Origin: Neonectria sp. B-13 | Lineage: Eukaryota; Ascomycota; Sordariomycetes; Hypocreales; Nectriaceae | Length of the DNA stretch: 64,000 nt | NCBI GenBank assembly: GCA_002682825.1 | Contig: NOKP01000012.1 | Coordinates: 992,001 to 1,056,000, forward strand | Direction of reading: 5' to 3' | Shown: positions 34,029 through 45,719 of the stretch, piece by piece | Position numbering within the stretch: the stretch's first letter is position 1 | Layout of the letters: every line of letters starts with the position of its first letter | Made by a program: the position numbers and the translations under genes | Notes under the pieces: model-generated | What the model saw: only the letters and a program-made list of their open reading frames with translations | Databases searched by the model: none | Told to the model about the DNA's origin: nothing

Positions 34029-35128
34029 TGTGAGTTTGGCCAAAAAGGCGCTTCGTCTGTGTGATGCAGAAAGAAATGAGAGAGATGTGACAAGATTATT
34101 CAGGGCGAGAGAGGTGTATGAATAAGTACAAAAAATCGTAACCATCGTCGCTTCCACACGGTCGGTCGGTTGGGCCCATGAGACTTCAATGAGGAACGGC
34201 CTAACCGAAACAGCCGGGCTGCTTCAATAGTCTTGGCACTAGCCCCTCGTATATTCAGCTCGCCCCATATCATTCAGCACACCGCATAAATCAGAGGTAT
34301 TATTGATATAGTTACTGAAATCACGCACAGCCAAGAAGACCCGCATCGCTCTTGGCATTGGCAATGGTTCGGCCAGCCCCGCCGACGTGAGGGAGCTGAA
34401 ATGTTGACTTTGAATCTTTCAGGGGAGGAGGGTCTTGACGTGGGGCACTGTTCTACTCATACTCCTGTCTGTTCTGTATTGATGGTAGTACCGCGAACCG
34501 TACTGGGAAGTGAACAACAAAGTAAAACCCTGGACCATATGAGCAAATGTTAAATCAGGCTGTCGCCAGCCATTGCGCACTCTGTCAGGCGCAATACCAT
34601 GCACGGAAGTCCCAGCATAGACAAGGCTTGAGCAGTCATTATTATGACCGTTGGAACTGCGCTAATTGTTGTGCCGCTCTTTAGGACCAAGTTGCTGATA
34701 AGGCTATCGTGACGGGACACTGGGTCCCTGGGGCCTAGACGTAGAAGTGTATGATATGATAGAAAGGCAGTTATTCAAGGCAACCCTCCGCAAAGAAACG
34801 TCTATGCATAATGACATGGAGATCTTTTGCCGATGCCAAATTGAAGGTGTTGTAGCTCAACACATAGCCCAAATCGAGCAAAGACGGAATAACCCCAGAA
34901 AAGTTACCATGGGCAATGGTTGGACAGCTCAACGTACACATGCAACGCACTGTGGTAGGCTCTGCTCACGTGAACCAGCACGACGTTGTCCACAGCCTTG
35001 TTATTTCAACCGCGAAAATTTATCCCCCGCCTTCGCCGCTGCAACCTAATACGAATTCTCCTCTCTCTCATTTCGTGCCAAAATCGAAACTGCAGCTCCT
35101 TTAACACTGGTGGTTCCGCTATCCCGCG
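34029..35128. other. Divergent intergenic region
   Basis: Upstream of both the secreted-protein gene (-) and the STAND gene (+). It includes a copy of the short repeat also seen at 19351 (here 34728-34790). No gene recognised. Confidence 0.5.
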
Positions 35129-37988
35129 ATGAGTGGCTTCAACCAGGATGCCAACGCTGGCTTGCAAGAACCTGTCCACTCCAGTCGTATTCCTGAGGGC
35201 TATCACCTCATTCCATATAATCGAAACGGTCATTTTGTCCACAGGCCACAACTGGCAGAACTCGAGGCACTCCTTCCTTCAGGGTCAGGCTATAAGAACG
35301 CCGTCCTTTGGGGTGTTGGTGGGTCGGGGTAGGCTTGATTATCGAAAACCGCTCTAGCTTCCACTTCCGCTAACCGACCCTAGGAAAACGCAGGTTGCAC
35401 TTGAATACGCCTACCGCCGATGCGCCGACCCCACTTGCTTTGTATTGTGGGTACGCGGCGACGGGTTTGTAGACGATTACATGGATATCGCAATAACAGT
35501 CGGCCTGAAAGACACGCTGAATGACGAGGATCCGCTCGCGGCTGTGCGCCGGTTCATCGAGTCGACGCCACAGTGGCTCCTTGTAGTTGATAGCGCCAAC
35601 GAACCTGAGCTGTTTACTGTCTCATCCGCGGCTAACAGCTTGTATAAGTACATCCCAGTAGGGCCAGGAGGGACGGTGCTATGGACGAGCCGGGATCCGC
35701 GGATTGTTGGAACTCTGGTTGGACCAGGGCGAGACATCGAAGTCAGCAATATGGCGTTTGACGAGGCGATGACGTTATTTGAAGCAGAATTGCGTAGGTC
35801 TATCTGCGATTACGAGAAACAAGATGCTGTCGAATTGCTCAAGCAACTCGACCGATATCCCCGGGCCATCTCCCAACTGGGCAGATACATTGAAACGACA
35901 CAGACGTCGATTAAGTACAACTTGGCCAAGCTAATGGACGGAGAACAACACGGGCATTTGCGTCCAGATACAAGGCGTGATGCCAGATTCTCCAAGCATC
36001 TGTTCCAATTCCCCCCTGAATCACTGCACTCCTTCACTATCGCCCACCAGTCGGAAGACTTTTTGCCGAATAACACCAATATCCTGCAGCCGTCCGTTGA
36101 GTTTATGAGGGATCGGATGGGGTTGTCAGTCAACTCAAACTCACCAGGACTTGCTAGCCCACGTGTTGGTGACCTTGAGCCACAAAACCTGGTGGACCTG
36201 CTTGCTCAAGCAAATACGTTTGTCTCCGGAAATTTCGCAAGCCCAGATGATTCCGCCCCTCTTGAGCCAGTGAGTGAAGATGGACAGGATACTGAGGATA
36301 GTGAGGGCAGCATCCGGAGCGCGCAATCTTCAACCTTCGATCGGGACCTTCAGAGCAAGGGAACCCGCCCATCTACGGTAAAAACGTCACATCCAACCGT
36401 CAAAGACCCACTCTTGCCCCAGGTACTCACCATCGTAGAATCTGGGGAGCTGGCCACAGCAGAATTGGCGGAGGCCAGTGCAAGCGGTGTCGATGGCTTG
36501 GACGGCTCTTGCACTTTGGCCGAGGATGAGAGGCAGCAGCAGCAATCCTTTGCGGAAAACTGCGATGCAGAAACGACGTACTCTGTTGAAACCCTCTCAG
36601 ATGATCCAAAACTGCAGTATCTTCGAGCCTTTGCCGAGCAGCTTGATGATGACCTAAGGCATGCTTCAATTGATCTGTGCATTGAAGATGTTAGAGCAGA
36701 ATATCTTGATTCAGTCTTGAGGGAATTTGCATGGAAGCTGCACAGCGAGTCTTCGAATCCGTTTCAATGGGAGGCATCCGTTATTATTCATAGGAAGCGG
36801 AAGTAAGTGGAAGACGACATATCTCTCGGCTAGCTTTGGGTTGACATTGAGCTATCTAGGAACATCATTGAATTACTAGCCCCTCGGGCTTCGGAATTTG
36901 ACGCCATGGAAGCTGAAGCAGAGAACGAAATTTTAAGCGAGGATGACGAGGATGATGAACTATCGAGCCGTGCGTCATTCAGGCCATCCAGAGCAATGGT
37001 AATGGAGTGGGTAGGTGATCTTGAAACATCATCCTCGCCAGAACTGCCGCAGTATGAGGAGTTCATCCGCCAGTCGCACGCCTACGCCTGGCTTCTAACC
37101 AAGATCCGCCAACATAACCGATTGACCTCCAAAGACTCCGACGCAATGTTGAAAATCGGGTTATTAGATCCTCGTCGTGATCTTGTTGGCTTCGATATTT
37201 TAGACGTCATCTCTCCATTTGGCCCGATTTATCCTTGCATCAAGCACCTGAACTCGTGGGGCCACGGATGGATTGATTTGATAAATTCCGTCGGCATCAC
37301 CACCATCTTTGGCCGCGGGTTCGGCGACCTGATTCGACCTAATCAACCTGAAACTGTGTGTAAGAACTGGGAATCTGTGCCTGGAGATATGGACTACATG
37401 GCTGCTTCTGTTTCGACGTTGCAAATGCTTTACAACAGGCAACTTCTTAGAGATGAGCCGGGCCTGACTGGATGTGAGATGACGAGCAAGATCTTTTGGA
37501 CTTCGCCCAATCATCCGTTTAAGCTTTGTCATTGCTTACAGAAACAAGGAGGTAACAGCAACAGCATTGGTAAGAATAATGAGGAGGAAGGGAACTGCCA
37601 TGATCCGGTACAATACCTTGCCAAGAAATCATGGCCGCGTATTGTTCGTCGGGGTGCAACACCTGTTCACCTAGCATCACTCGATGAGAAAGGAGCTGTA
37701 GTTTTTGGGCACGTTCCGCTCCTAGGTTGGAAGAGCGAAGGCAAGTTTAAACAACCCGACGAAGGTGGAAGTACATCTAGTACCGAGGCAATGGCGCGAG
37801 ACCCCAATATTGGATTGACTGGAAGCGAGTCAAGTACCTCGGGAGCATTGACGGGCATCACAGTTCCAAGTTTGGAGGTGTCTAGTAGTGAGAGGGGGAA
37901 AGATGACGACAGATCTAGGGAAAATGGCAATGTGAAGGAGAGGAAGAAAAGAAGGTGGTGGGGCTTTCAGCTACGGAAGAAGACGTAA
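35129..37988 (+). CDS. NB-ARC-like STAND protein with uncharacterised C-terminal half
   Basis: Three exons: 35129-35328, 35384-36802 and 36860-37988 (donors GTAGGC and GTAAGT, acceptors CCTAG and TCTAG; a CTAAC branch site in intron 1), giving 915 residues. Intron 1 splits the Walker A motif (GVGGSG / KTQ, near residues 62-69), so the exon join is well supported. Next come a Walker B-like LLVVDSANEPE, an RNBS-B-like TVLWTSRDPR and a GLPL-like segment (QLDRYPRAISQLGRYI). Where related proteins carry TPR repeats, this one has a long acidic, Ser-rich, probably disordered stretch. After it come a helical block (YLRAFAEQLDDDLRH, EFAWKLHSESSNPFQWEASV) and a last segment with QYEEFIRQSHAYAWLL, CIKHLNSWGHGWIDLI and a basic tail (KERKKRRWWGFQLRKK). 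I do not recognise these C-terminal parts beyond a vague likeness to other fungal NB-ARC proteins. Confidence 0.8.
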
Positions 37989-39460
37989 ACGTTAGGTACT
38001 ATGATAGGCGTATCAAATGCATTCTATAGATACTACAACATCTTAATCAGACGGAAGCCACATAATTCTGACAATGCCCAACGCAGCCTGTCAGCTTTCA
38101 TCTTGTTGAAGCCCAAAAGCGAAGAAGCGGTGTTGAACCCCGCAAGACACCCAGCGTTGTGTCCCGCCGAGAGGGACATGGAACGTGACACCGGAGTTAT
38201 AGTCACCTTTCCATTAAATGACATTGCAGAGTCTCGAAGACAAGCTGACCTAAAGAGGCAGGTACACGACCAAGTTTCCCGAGACGATGTGTAATTCCCT
38301 CAGCCGCCATGTCCCTCAACCCAGAACGTAAGGCCCTCAGACACAGTCTGCCTCGTTCTAAGGGAGGGTGCAATATCACTTTACCCGATCGTTTGAACGA
38401 CCAACTAGAGCTTCTGCATATTACAATGCTCGCTGGATATGGGCGTTACAGATGTCCCAGAGCATCATCCAGATGCTGAGAATTTCCTTCCTCGTCAACT
38501 GGATGAGGGAAGCCTCTTCGACCTAGTTCTGTACAATGTTCGAGTCCTTCGGAGACACATCCGAGTCTCTGGTCGTGAGGCTCACCATTGGTATTAAGCA
38601 TCTTACGCTAGACGGGATAATGGTTGCTCTCTTCTAAAAGCTCGAACAGTGGCACGATTTGTCTCCTGCGCAGATTCAGCGAGTTCTCGCCTATTCGTTT
38701 GCGCAAGTGGATAGAAGGGCACACAATGAGATACTCGTTTTACATGGTAGCCACGAGGCCATATTGACAAGTACCTTAAGGAGCCTGAATCGATGAACCG
38801 CACGCCCCACTCATAGGTAGCGCGATATGACAGAACGAGTAGATAATACGAAAGAACGAATAAAACTACTAGACTCGCTTCCCTACTGTGGCATGCTCAG
38901 AACAGCATAATTACAACAACGGAATGACTCCCGCAGGACGCCTTGGAGCTGGTACTCATCGGCCAAAGACCTCATTTCGTGACATCCAGTTGCCTGTTGG
39001 CAGGCTGATATAGCTAGGATCGAGGCTCTCGAAGGTTATTGGGCATCGAAGGCACAAAAGTGATTTCAAGGTCCATGACATTACATCAGCATAAAATGCG
39101 TAATGCTGTCAGTAGTATTAACAAAACGGCCCCGTGACAGACGAAGTAAGAGGAAATGTTTAATAGAGCTGACTCGGAGGGGAGAACTACCTCGTGTGAG
39201 AAGTTGACGTAGAGGGTTTGAAGAGTGAATTTTACAAAATATATTGCGCATTCGTACTTTGTACTCGTTCCTCGCAATTCGCTAGACCAGATGTCATCCA
39301 AGCCACATATACCCCGTTACCTCAATTAAGTAAATTCAAACCCTATCCAGCCTTTCCAGTCAGAGCCCAGAGTCTCAATCGAAAAATCATCATACAATCA
39401 TTATGGTTATCATTACATCATAACCTGATGGCTATCGGGATCGCCAAACGTTCAGGTATC
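37989..39460. other. Intergenic with a possible unidentified coding relic
   Basis: No intact gene. At about 38587-38796 (+) one frame reads GIKHLTLDGIMVALF, a stop, then KLEQWHDLSPAQIQRVL and AYSFAQVDRRAHNEIL to a stop. It looks protein-like but I cannot name it. Confidence 0.3.
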
Positions 39461-40731
39461 CTAGTTCGAGTCATGACCTGAAAGCACATGGTCATGATAC
39501 CACGGCATGTAGACGTCTTCTGTCCAGCGGGCAAGACGACGAAGTCCAGCGACGATCTGGTATGTCTTGAGAATGCTCTGTGTAGACCCAAATTCCTGCT
39601 CTACCCACAAGATGGTGCGATAAACTGTCACCACGGATTCATCCTCCAGAGTTGTGGTTTGGGGCTCCAGTGTAGAGAAGACGAAGAGCCAGCGGTGGCC
39701 CTGAATGATGATTCCCGGAAGAAAGCCGAGCTGCAGTAAAGCCGCCTTTACAGTATCGGCGGTGGTCGAGTCGTCCGTCCCTGCGGCCGATGTTGACTTA
39801 GTGTTGGCCTCGACGGCGGACTGAAGAAACCTCCACTGCGCTGCATGCCATACACCCATTTGTAACTGTGCCGTGTCAAAATCCTTGCCAGGACTCTGAG
39901 TCTCAATACTCAGGGTGATGGGGCGTAGCTGAAGAGGCCGGTAATCAGTGTGATTGACTGTCTGAGTGACTGTCCGTTGAGCAAGGGCTTTGCGGGCTTC
40001 GGCAGCGTCGTCAGACGAATCAAACAGGCAAAATTCGACCATATTTTGCTTGGAAGAACAAGGTAAATAGTTTCTGTGCGGTCGGGCGGTTGCACTAGAC
40101 ATCCATTAGCCTCTCAGCTCCACAGAGATAGCCACCGTCTTACGTACCATGACATAAAGTCTGAACACTGACCAGTATATGACCCCCGTGGCCTGAGAAT
40201 GCTTTCCAAGAGGCGATGATAGACTTCCATGTTCCAGCTGACTTCCTCGTGATCAGCGTTGAAGCACTCCATGGCTCGCTCACGGACAGTGTGAAGCTCT
40301 GCCCAGCTGGGGATACGGCCAGGCAGTTCATCGAGAAACTCGTCGGCGAAGACAGAGCGCCACGGTTTTGGTTGCAGCCCTTGTTCCTGGACCATCTGAG
40401 TGATCTCAGTCTTCATTCCATTTGGCAGAATGTCAATCGCCATATTCACCACCAGCAGCTCTTGGACTAGACTGGCGGCGGCGGCGGGAGGATGGTCAGA
40501 GTTGAGTTGCCGACACTCAAGCCCTCCAATATCCAAGCGCAAGCCCATGAACTGTCTCTTGGGCGACGAAGCTGGCGTGGGGGTATCGCCTTGTTGAGAT
40601 GGCGGCAGCGACACGGAGGACAGAGCGCTCACCTGAGAGCCTGTCCGTGTAGCCTTTGGCCGGGGGGGTTGGTCGTCATCGCCAATGCGTTGTCTCTTGG
40701 GTGTAGGTACCATCCCACTGGTGTTTCTCAC
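39461..40731 (-). CDS. PD-(D/E)XK nuclease-like domain protein
   Basis: Two exons: 40731-40148 and 40094-39461 (phase 2; GTACGT/TCTAG), giving about 405 residues. It follows a fungal family annotated as PD-(D/E)XK nuclease-like: a disordered basic start (PTPKRQRIGDDD), then DIGGLECRQLNSDHPPAA, a helical block, SWNMEVYHRLLE, then ATARPHRNYLPCSSKQNM, RPITLSIETQSPG, AQLQMGVWHAAQWRFL, LPGIIIQGHRWLFVFS and a C-terminal helix (YQIVAGLRRLARWTEDVY). As I recall, the family's metal site is D in MVDFC and E-x-K in SIETK; here these read MVEFC and SIETQ, so catalysis may be lost. The true start could be slightly further upstream. It is head-to-head with the ankyrin gene at 41212. Confidence 0.85.
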
Positions 40732-41211
40732 TGAGCACGGACGAGTGAATTGGTGGTGTTATGATTTTCGCTTGGTTGATATGGCTCCAGGACGAAGACT
40801 CTCGAGTGCCCTGACTCGCGAACGCTGTATTGCTGGTGAGCATGGTGTTCTCAGATACGAGAAAACATTCTGCCTTACCATCTCTTCGACACATGGGTAA
40901 ATATCTGTAGGGGGTTCTCATCTGTTCTACGTGGTTCTGTGCAGTCTGCAAGGCAACCTAATTGCCTGAAATGCAACCAATTGATGTTTGGGCTGCGTGC
41001 GATCCCCCGTCTAATTCGTCCGACTTGCAGCCAGCCCTTCCCCAAAGTAAGATACGAATATGACAATCATGTGCTTACTCACCGCCCTAATCCAGAAGTA
41101 CAAAAGGACGTTTCTTTATGGATATCCTTCTTCCGAGCGTCGCACGAGGCGCATCTCAACTTGGAGACGTTCAGAGTCGTTTACAAAGCCATCCCCCGCG
41201 TATACCTAACG
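40732..41211. promoter_or_regulatory. Shared divergent promoter of nuclease-like and ankyrin genes
   Basis: About 480 bp separate the two start codons. Longer frames run into this stretch on both strands but add no recognisable protein. No specific regulator site was identified. Confidence 0.4.
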
Positions 41212-43622
41212 ATGGATCCGGTATCGGTGTTTGGCACCACGGTTGGTGCTCTGCAGGTCCTGGACTACTCGATGAAGATCATTGCGACGGCATCGAAATT
41301 GATCGAATCACCAAACGGAGTGCCCGCCGAGATGCACGACATGGAAACGGCAGCGCAAGATCTTGTGGAGTCAATCAAGCGACTCTCCACAGACCCAGCC
41401 CAGGAACACGGCAAAGCTCTCAAGGCTATTTGTGTTTCATCCTGCGAAATAGCAGAAGAGCTCCTGTTAGCTATAGGGGCTGTCAAAGATGACGCCGCGG
41501 GCAGCAAGTGGAAGATAGTTTCCAGAACTGTTCGGACAATTCGAGGGGAAAATAAGACCAAGGCCCTTCAAGCCAGGCTTTCAAACCTCCGGCTTCAGAT
41601 TAACACCCATTTCGCAATCAAATCAGAGTAAGTCAAAGCGCTACCTAACCTCAAAATGAAACCGTCTTGGCCGTCTAATTCAACGCAGGAAACGTCAAGA
41701 CCACGTGCAGGTGGCCCTGGACTCTATGGCGGGAAACGTTGTCAGGATTGAAGCAAAGCTTGATGCCGTGATCCTCTCGAGCCGCCACATGACTTGCGCA
41801 ACCTCCGTTGTGGACGAAAGCAACGAAGTAATTTCTTCTATGCAGATGACTATACACTGGAACCACGGACTGACTACTTTTTGCTAGACAGTCTTGAATG
41901 GAAAAGTGTCGGCTTGTACTATGGAAACAATCCCACTAGAGCCGTCAACTCATGAGAGCATTCGAATACTCCCCAAGGCGTTAGAGAATGCTTGCACCAC
42001 ATCATCCGACCTGACAATGAACGTTGAATCAGTCCAGGTCTATTCGACGCCGGATCAGCAATCCGTTCATATCAGAACTCCCTCCAGGTTCAGGTGTGGC
42101 GATGCTCGATGTGCTTGCTCTTGCCACCTTGGGCGATACCTGAAGTCTCCGTCGTTCTTGAGGGCCTTTGTCGGATCTCTGTCCTTCCGGGGTACTTGTT
42201 CGAACCACGCCTCCAATCTGTGGGAATTAAAATACTGGATGCCGGAATGGATTTCCAATTACAACGTTTATCTTCTTTTCGAGAAGAACTCTTGCGGGAG
42301 CCCATCCCTGGGCTTGAGGTTTCCGAGGAAGGTTCCATGGGGTGGTCAGGATACGATCATCCGATTCTCGCTCTTAGGAGACGTAAGTGGTATCAGATCT
42401 ATTCTTGAAAACCGCCAGGGCTCTCTGCATGACGTCGATCCCAACCATAGCCGCACTGCTCTACATGTTAGTTCCACCCTGATCCCAAGTTCCGTTCATA
42501 AAAAGGTGGTGCTGAGAAGTCGACAAGTACGCCGTTTTAAGGAATGAAACCGAATCATGCAGGTTTCTTCTACAGGCTGGCGCCGACAGGTTCGTTGAAG
42601 ATGAGAGCAATATGTAATGTTCTTCCATGTTCATTCAAAGTGAATGAGTGCTGAGACCACCCCTTCACAGGTCAGCGACCCAGAAGGCATGGGAACACAT
42701 TTTTACCAAAAGAGGCACGCCCGCGGTCCTCGACTCCTTCAAAACACTCTTCCCATATGATGACCTGGACCATTGGAATTTCTCTCCGTTGCACAAGGCC
42801 GTCCTTGGTGTCGAAGGCTTCACGCTCTCTCAATTTGTTGATTTCAGCACTGGTGTTCCAGGAGTCCACGTTGACAATACCGATGCACAACAACGGACTG
42901 CGCTGCACTGGGCAGCGCTTCGTGGAGACTTGAGTGCAGTTGAGCTTCTGCTCAACGCCAAAGCAGACGTCCACGTGGTTGACGAGTTCAACTGCACTCC
43001 TTTGACGTACGCCGTCTCTGCCGCCGTCCCCCGCATCGTTGAGCTGTTGATCCTGTCAGGAGCAAACGTGAATCACGTCAACGGCCGAGGCGACTCTCCA
43101 CTCCATTATGCAGCCAGACACAAAGACGACGTGGAATCAGTCAGGATTCTCGTTAATGCCGGGGCCGAAGTTGATCGAAAGAATCCTCTGGGAAACACGC
43201 CATTCGCAGGTGCAGCAATCGCTAACAAGACTGCGGCTGGCAAGTATCTGCTCGACGAGGGTGCCGACAGATACAGCAGGAATAAGTACGGAGACACTCC
43301 GCTGCGAGAAACCATTCACCACAACAGCTATGAATTTCTTTGCATGCTCCTCGAAGACGGGGCTAGGTACGATGACACCAACAACCACGGTTCCTCCTTG
43401 CTACATGCGATTGCCCTCGAGGGTGATATCAAGACGATCCAAATCGTGAAAGCGGCTCACTTGAGCGGACTAGACCATCGACTCAAAAACAACAGAGGGG
43501 AAACGGCTACGGATTTCTGCCACAAGAGAATCGGTGCCCCAGAAGGTTTCAAAGAAGCTTTTTCAGATTTAGTATCGACACTCCCGGTCATGTCCTTTGA
43601 CCACAATCTGGCCAAAAATTAA
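41212..43622 (+). CDS. Ankyrin-repeat protein with STAND-type helical N-terminus
   Basis: Five exons: 41212-41627, 41689-41827, 41888-42466, 42528-42613 and 42671-43622, joined by splice signals with consistent phase, giving 723 residues. It starts with MDPVSVFGTTVGALQVLDYS and KIIATASKLIESPNGVPAEM, the fungal N-terminal helical domain seen at the front of many STAND proteins. After a linker comes a Cys-rich segment (RFRCGDARCACSCHLGRYLK) with the downstream block SPSFLRAFVGSLSFRG, a pattern found in fungal ankyrin proteins, and then ankyrin repeats from about residue 350 (ALHYAVLRNETESCRFLLQA, TALHWAALRGDLSAVELLLN, SPLHYAARHKDDVESVRILV). There is no NACHT or NB-ARC domain: the sensor and the N-terminal signalling domain occur without the ATPase switch. 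The function is likely in recognition signalling, by inference. Confidence 0.88.
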
Positions 43623-44545
43623 CTCGTCTGGATTCTAGTCTGTATTCAACTTTTCCTCAAGACAGCAAAGACAGTGACCGTTTATTTCTGAACATACGGA
43701 TGCGTCGCTGAGGAATGCTAGACCTGAAGCATTGTATTGAATCGTGTGTGCTGGGATTCTGAGCATTATCGAGGCGCCTGGAAGACCCAAGGGACCTCGC
43801 CAGGAGTACAAATAGACAATCTGTCTTGAAGGTGATTGCTTTCAGAAGTCATCTCTAGTTAATTTCATGTCAATTCCCATGCATGCACACTTGTCGATTG
43901 TCCCACAGTAGCCACACCCATTGACGAGTCACAGCAAGGAATAGTCCAGAAGTTAAGGGCCCAGAAATGGGGTCAAGAGCAAGTAAAGGACTACTTAGGG
44001 GAAAGGGTAAGTAGAAAGCTAATGAATGCTATACTAGCTGAGCCAGGTTGATGCATCGCTGAGCCAAGATTGAGCCAGGGAGTATCTGCCCCCCCCCGTG
44101 AGATCTGTCTGTTATCCTTATAACACCGCATTTGGTTAATTACTGTATTAGGAAGTCTCCAAGTTTTACACTCTTGACTTTCCCCGCAAGTTCATAGTCT
44201 TGGGAAAAGATGTAGGCAAGCTTATATTCAGTCCAGACTGCGAGTCAGGGAGTCTGGGTACTAAACGCCTCTTATCTGTCATTCTCAAGTTCTCGGGCTA
44301 TGATACGGAGGGTTAGATGCACTCGATGAGCCGGGAACAGGCGAGATAAGGGAAATGCGCGGCTAGGTTCAGGTCATGTGAACCATCGGCTTTGCTAGTA
44401 AAAACAAAGAACGACCAACAACTAGAACAAGCGCTTAATGAACCTCAATTGACGGACTTCGAATCAACACTGCAGCCCCAATAGATGGATCTCAACATCT
44501 TGGGCAAACACTTCCCCAGTCTACTATTCTTAAAGTACATTCATC
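43623..44545. other. Intergenic, no gene recognised
   Basis: No supported gene. A G-run/C-run (poly-C of nine) and GAGCCA-type direct repeats occur near 44030-44100. Confidence 0.45.
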
Positions 44546-44949
44546 ATGGACCCGAGCAAGACTTAGGCTTTCGACGGCGTCAATGACAACGTCTCACCAG
44601 ACGACCAAGATAATGGGCCACGCGGCGATGGCTGGCTTCTTGGTACAGTCGAGACTCTCAACTCCCTGGGTGGTGCTATTGTTGCGGGTGTGGCAAACCA
44701 GGCAACCGATCTCACCGCAGATTTCATAGTTGGGTAGGTAGGTAAAGCTCTTATGGGCCGAACCTTAGCAAGCCAACAGATTTACAGCTTTCTACTCAGA
44801 ACGCCACCGCGAGAGCCCTAATTGTTGGAAGCTGTGTTGCCATTATTCTGGCACCGGCAATTTTCTTAATTTTCACATCTGCCTATCCCTGCATCCCTGA
44901 TCTCTCAGCCGACAGTTGCGCTTTTACGGCTCCATCTGTGGCAGCCTAG
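44546..44949 (+). pseudogene. Relic of a small membrane protein, unidentified
   Basis: Starting at an ATG (MDPSKT) there is a TAG at the seventh codon, after which the frame stays open (AFDGVNDNVSPDDQDN, LGGAIVAGVANQATDLTADF). A GT-AG intron could join this to ATARALIVGSCVAIILAPAI and FLIFTSAYPCIPDLS before a TAG. The second part is a good membrane helix. If the joined reading is right, this is a small single-pass protein killed by one nonsense change. I do not recognise a family. Confidence 0.3.
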
Positions 44950-45719
44950 AGAGCAGCCACGATCGCGGCGACCAGTCCTACACTACCTATTCCTAATTCA
45001 CCCAGCATATTTGCTATCTGCATTATCGTTGTGGACTGCCTGGCAACTATCGTCAAGCACTTCTGCGCGAAACCAGTGCCAGGTTGCCAAACCGTCTCGA
45101 CACTACGAAGGTGGTATTGTATATGGAAGTCTCCCGCTACAGCTTTCGGGGGGTTGTAGTATCGCATATCGAACTGGGGCAAAAGGCAATGCGCATTACG
45201 CGCACTACGCTAATGTAAGTTGCTAGATTGGCTTATAGTGAAAGTGACATGTAATATCCCAAAACCCCATCGGACGGAGACTTGAGTCTATCGTATTACC
45301 AATGAGATGCTGATTGCTAAAGGCTGTTCACTATCTAACAGCTCTTCAAATCCCGCATGACTGGTCTTAAATGAACTAAAACACATAGATCACAAACACC
45401 ATTTGCAATGGGGTCGACAGAAATACAAGCCTCGGCAGTATGTCTGTCTGCTGCCACTGGAAACTAACTAATTCTTCATGTTTCTAATTTGGTCTTACTT
45501 CATTAATTTCAAACTTTCCATAACAATCAGATACTGCGGTTGCAATCTAGAACAGCTGTGCTCAAGCGCAGGAGCTAAATAATCGTGCGCTCGATCACAC
45601 CGTTGCGGCCGGTAGTCGGTTTCGTCCAACAGCTAAGAACCACTCGCTTGAAGAGTTATCAGAAAGGTGGAAAGCATTTCCACCCAACAATCTGAGAACT
45701 GCGCTCTTTGCTTGAAGCC
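44950..45719. other. Intergenic, no gene recognised
   Basis: Short frames only. The right end is the 3' side of the oxidoreductase gene. Confidence 0.45.

Noticed and set aside
44030..44110. GAGCCA direct repeats and a poly-C run as a possible mobile-element end
   Set aside because: No terminal inverted repeat, target duplication or coding remnant next to them.
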